DNA of 45,408 bases from Thermoleophilia bacterium. Its GTDB lineage: Bacteria; Actinomycetota; Thermoleophilia; Gaiellales; Gaiellaceae. Position 1 is the first letter of the stretch. The number at the start of each line of letters is the position of its first letter. Shown in pieces: positions 42,550-45,408 of this stretch. The stretch spans positions 1 through 45,408 of the forward strand of contig JAICGP010000002.1 in NCBI GenBank assembly GCA_025923055.1, given 5' to 3'. Both the position numbers and the translations under genes were made by a program. A model generated the notes under the pieces. That model saw only the letters and a list, made by a program, of their open reading frames with translations. It had not been told where the DNA came from and did not search any database.

Positions 42550-42834
42550 TCAGGCCCGCGTGTACTCGATCCGACAGCCCTCGCCGTCGTCGAACACGAG
42601 GGCGTCGCCGGCCGACTCCACTCCGTAGTCGCGCACGGCGTCGTTCGCGAGGGAGATCCGCAGCCTGCCGGGCTCCGCCGGCTCCCACCCGCCCCGGTCC
42701 CAGAGCGGGTGGAAGGCCGACGGAGTCTCGTTCCAGCCGGTGTACCGGCCGCCGGGCTCGAGCTCGAGCAGCTCCGGATACGGCGCGCTGCACTCCGAGC
42801 GCGAGACCTTGCGCCAGCGGCCGGACACGTCCAT
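42550..42834 (-). CDS. Hypothetical lipocalin-like small protein
   Basis: 94 aa; GRWRKV...LELEPGGRYTGWNE; start overlaps upstream stop (TGATG). Confidence 0.6.
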   Translation of the reverse strand: MDVSGRWRKVSRSECSAPYPELLELEPGGRYTGWNETPSAFHPLWDRGGWEPAEPGRLRISLANDAVRDYGVESAGDALVFDDGEGCRIEYTRA

Positions 42835-45020
42835 CAGCGGGCCTTCGCCGCCTTGCGCCGACCCGTCCTCGTCCTGTCGCCCTTGGCCCGGTCGGTGAGC
42901 ACGCCGATGAGATCCTTGTTGCGGCCGGTGCGGGCGACCGTCTTGTTGGTCTCGAGGAGATCGACCGCCTTGCGTGCCTCGCGGGAGCTCATGACGGTGT
43001 CCTCGCTGAGAAGCTCGGCGGCACGCTTGACGTCCGCTTTCCGGTCGCCGAACCGCTTGCCGATCCGCTTCGCCTCGATGTACGCGTAGTGGGGGGCGAG
43101 CACGTCGTTCTTCAGCGCGGCGTCGATCGCCTCGATCCCGTCCTCGAGGTGGTCGCCACCGAGGACCAAGGTCAGGAGCGCGTCAGGCGACGTCAGGACG
43201 CGCAGGGCCGCCGTCGCGTGGCCTTCGTCGACCGCCGACGTGACCATGACGGGCGCGTCGCCCGAGAGCCGGATCGTCGCCTCCCCGAGCGACCACTCGA
43301 GGTCGACGAAGACGCGGTACGCGCCGGGCGCGGCGAAGAGCGCGCCCTCGGCGCCGCGCAGGATCGTGACGGAGTCCGTCACGCTCTCGCCTGGCCCGAG
43401 CTCGCCGATCTCCTCCTGCTCGATGCAGCGAACGAGGGGCCAGAACGTCCTGACGACGCCTGACGGGTCGACGACGCGGCCGCGCACCGCTCCGGCCTTC
43501 ATGCTCAGGCTGGCCGGGATCGGTAGCGCCTGCGCGGTGTCGTTCGTGATCGTGAAGTCCACGCGGACCGGCGCACCGATCGGCACTGCCTCGAGCAGCG
43601 GGGTTACGGTCAGGGTCAGGCCCTCTGCTTCCTCGACCGAGTCGGTCGGGCTGATCGGCGCGGTGCCGTAGGCGGCGCCGAACGAGATCCCGCCCGGCCG
43701 TACCCAGATGTCGGGGAGGTGGCGGAGGCGCTTCAGGTCGTCCGGAGAGAAGGCCCACAGGATGTTGTCCGGGAACTGCACCGGCGGCGCCGCGCCCGCG
43801 GCGATGTCCGGCGTCGTGTGCATGAACCCGTTGTCGACCGCGTTGTGGTACAGGCCCATCGCGTGTCCGATCTCGTGCACGCCCGTGCGGAAATAGGGCG
43901 CACGCGCAAGGCCGAAGCGCTGTCCGCGCACTTTCCCCCACATGTCCGTGTCGGGGATCGTCCAGTGCGACGAGAGCCCGGCGCCCTCGCGCGGAATGTT
44001 GTTGGAGTCGCCGCCGTAGGCGTCGTACATGATCCCGCGCTCGGTCGAGTCGAGCCGGCGGACGCAGATGAGGTGGTAGCGCCATTCGCGGTCGAGGTCG
44101 GCGCTGTCGCGCCGTGCGAGCATCGCCGCGTGCATTTCCGCGTCCGACCAGAACTCCCCGCTCGGCTCGGCCACGTCCGCGTCGCTCTCGTCGATGGTGA
44201 CGTCCCACCCGATCGCCTTGTAGACGTCGCGCCAGTCGATTCCGGCGCCGTTGTCGAGCGGCGCCTCTGAGGCGTTGACGCGGTCGATCTCGAGCGTCGC
44301 CTTGCGCACGTACTTCGAGATCCACCCGATCGTCAGCCGGCCGGCTGCCGGGCCCGCGGCGGGCTTCACCTCGCCGTGCAGGTAGTTGCCGAACGAGGGG
44401 TAGCCCGGGGGTGGCGCCGACCACACCATCCTCGCCGTGTACGGCCCCTCGACCGTCCATGCCTTCGTCGTGTGGTTGAACCGGTGCAGCTCGAAGCCGA
44501 GCACGAAGCTGTTCAGGAACGTCGATCCTTCCAGGATCTGCGTCACGCGCATGTAGTAGCGGTAGTTCTTGCGGGCGAAGATCGGGATCCCGAGCGCGGG
44601 ATTCGGTTCCGCCGGCTTGATCGCCCCGGGTGGGCCCAGGAGGAAGCTGCCCGGCCAGATCTTGAGCGGCTGGTGGACGTACAGATCGCCGCTCGCGGTG
44701 ACGTTCGTCGGCGAGAGCCGCTCCACGCGCAGCGTGCCGTCGTAGTGCAGCGACTGCAGAGCTCCGGCGCGTTGAATGGGCGTGTACCGCATCAGGTAGC
44801 AGCCGCCGCGTAGCGACTTCCGCCGGACCGGGAACGGGAACGGCCGCGGAAGCGGGATCGGGCGGTCCTCGAGCTCGACCTCGAGCTCGACCGAGTCTTC
44901 GCCGGCCGTGACCATCGCCTCCGTCTCGATTGTGTCCGGAAGCGGCGGCAGCGTCGCCTCCGGGACGTAGGGCGGCTCCGCAGGCAGTACGGCGGAGCCG
45001 TTACCCGTGTGGGTGCTCAC
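42834..45020 (-). CDS. Large metzincin-like zinc metalloprotease-domain protein
   Basis: HEIGHAMGLYHNAVDNGFMHTTPDIA gives HExxHxxGxxH plus Met-turn-like GFMHT; C-terminal beta-rich region. Confidence 0.8.
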   Translation of the reverse strand: MSTHTGNGSAVLPAEPPYVPEATLPPLPDTIETEAMVTAGEDSVELEVELEDRPIPLPRPFPFPVRRKSLRGGCYLMRYTPIQRAGALQSLHYDGTLRVERLSPTNVTASGDLYVHQPLKIWPGSFLLGPPGAIKPAEPNPALGIPIFARKNYRYYMRVTQILEGSTFLNSFVLGFELHRFNHTTKAWTVEGPYTARMVWSAPPPGYPSFGNYLHGEVKPAAGPAAGRLTIGWISKYVRKATLEIDRVNASEAPLDNGAGIDWRDVYKAIGWDVTIDESDADVAEPSGEFWSDAEMHAAMLARRDSADLDREWRYHLICVRRLDSTERGIMYDAYGGDSNNIPREGAGLSSHWTIPDTDMWGKVRGQRFGLARAPYFRTGVHEIGHAMGLYHNAVDNGFMHTTPDIAAGAAPPVQFPDNILWAFSPDDLKRLRHLPDIWVRPGGISFGAAYGTAPISPTDSVEEAEGLTLTVTPLLEAVPIGAPVRVDFTITNDTAQALPIPASLSMKAGAVRGRVVDPSGVVRTFWPLVRCIEQEEIGELGPGESVTDSVTILRGAEGALFAAPGAYRVFVDLEWSLGEATIRLSGDAPVMVTSAVDEGHATAALRVLTSPDALLTLVLGGDHLEDGIEAIDAALKNDVLAPHYAYIEAKRIGKRFGDRKADVKRAAELLSEDTVMSSREARKAVDLLETNKTVARTGRNKDLIGVLTDRAKGDRTRTGRRKAAKAR

Positions 45021-45193
45021 GACTCGTGCCTCCCTTCAAGGGGTTGGGGCATTGAGCAGGGTGAGCCGACGTGGGATAGAGGGGCCGCAGCTGCGAAAGG
45101 CCTGATGGATCGGACATCGCGCTTCCCGTCGCTCGCGCTGCTGAGGCGGGCATATCACGCTCGCCAGGGCCGGTCAAGCCGCGGTCCCGAGGA

Positions 45194-45266
45194 TGCGCCT
45201 GGGAGGATTCGAACCTCCGACCCGCGGATTAGAAGTCCGCCGCTCTGTCCACTGAGCTACAGGCGC
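45194..45266 (-). tRNA. tRNA-Arg(TCT)
   Basis: Acceptor GCGCCTG/CAGGCGC; anticodon stem CGGAC/ATCCG region with TCT anticodon; T-arm GGAGGTTCGAATCCTCC. Confidence 0.95.
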
Positions 45267-45313
45267 GCGCACGCAACGTAGCACCGCCTCCCGCTACACT
45301 CGTCTACGGGCGC

Positions 45314-45387
45314 GGTGGCGGTAGCTCAGCTGGTAGAGCCCCGGGTTGTGGTCCCGGTGGTCGGGGGTTCGAGTCCCCTCCGCCACC
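45314..45387 (+). tRNA. tRNA-His(GTG), including encoded G-1
   Basis: Acceptor GTGGCGG/CCGCCAC with G-1 opposite C73; anticodon loop TTGTGGT. Confidence 0.95.
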
Positions 45388-45408
45388 CTCGACGTTCACG
45401 GACGAGGC

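Overview
This 45.4-kb, GC-rich window looks like an actinobacterial chromosome; a Thermoleophilia/Gaiellales-like origin is only an inference from gene style. It is mostly housekeeping and signalling genes, with no sign of phage, transposon or CRISPR. Recognisable content: ileS, trxA, four tRNAs (Pro-TGG, Gly-TCC, Arg-TCT, His-GTG), an ECF41-like sigma factor beside an SDR epimerase, an M64 peptidase, a metzincin-like protease, three histidine kinase/response regulator pairs, a cyclase-receiver fusion, an MMPL transporter, three EamA transporters, an ABC exporter, and CtaG-like and AI-2E-family membrane proteins. The most interesting locus is 14750-15214 (minus). It is a peroxiredoxin gene that the ORF track splits in two. 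Both halves are in the same frame, separated by one TGA located exactly at the peroxidatic cysteine position (LLLFYLFDWSST-TGA-TDELTLLRD). A 6-bp hairpin with a CGUGA loop lies 15 nt downstream of the TGA and fits the bacterial SECIS consensus. This predicts an unannotated selenocysteine peroxiredoxin, translationally coupled (GTGA overlap) to an upstream glutamate-cysteine ligase (GCS2) family gene. Other notable items: a full ECF41 promoter (TGTCACA-N16-CGTC) at the sigma gene start, a probable CTG start in a CTGA overlap, a tRNA-Pro inside the 3' end of a transporter ORF, two related 18-bp palindromes flanking ileS, and several unlisted small ORFs.
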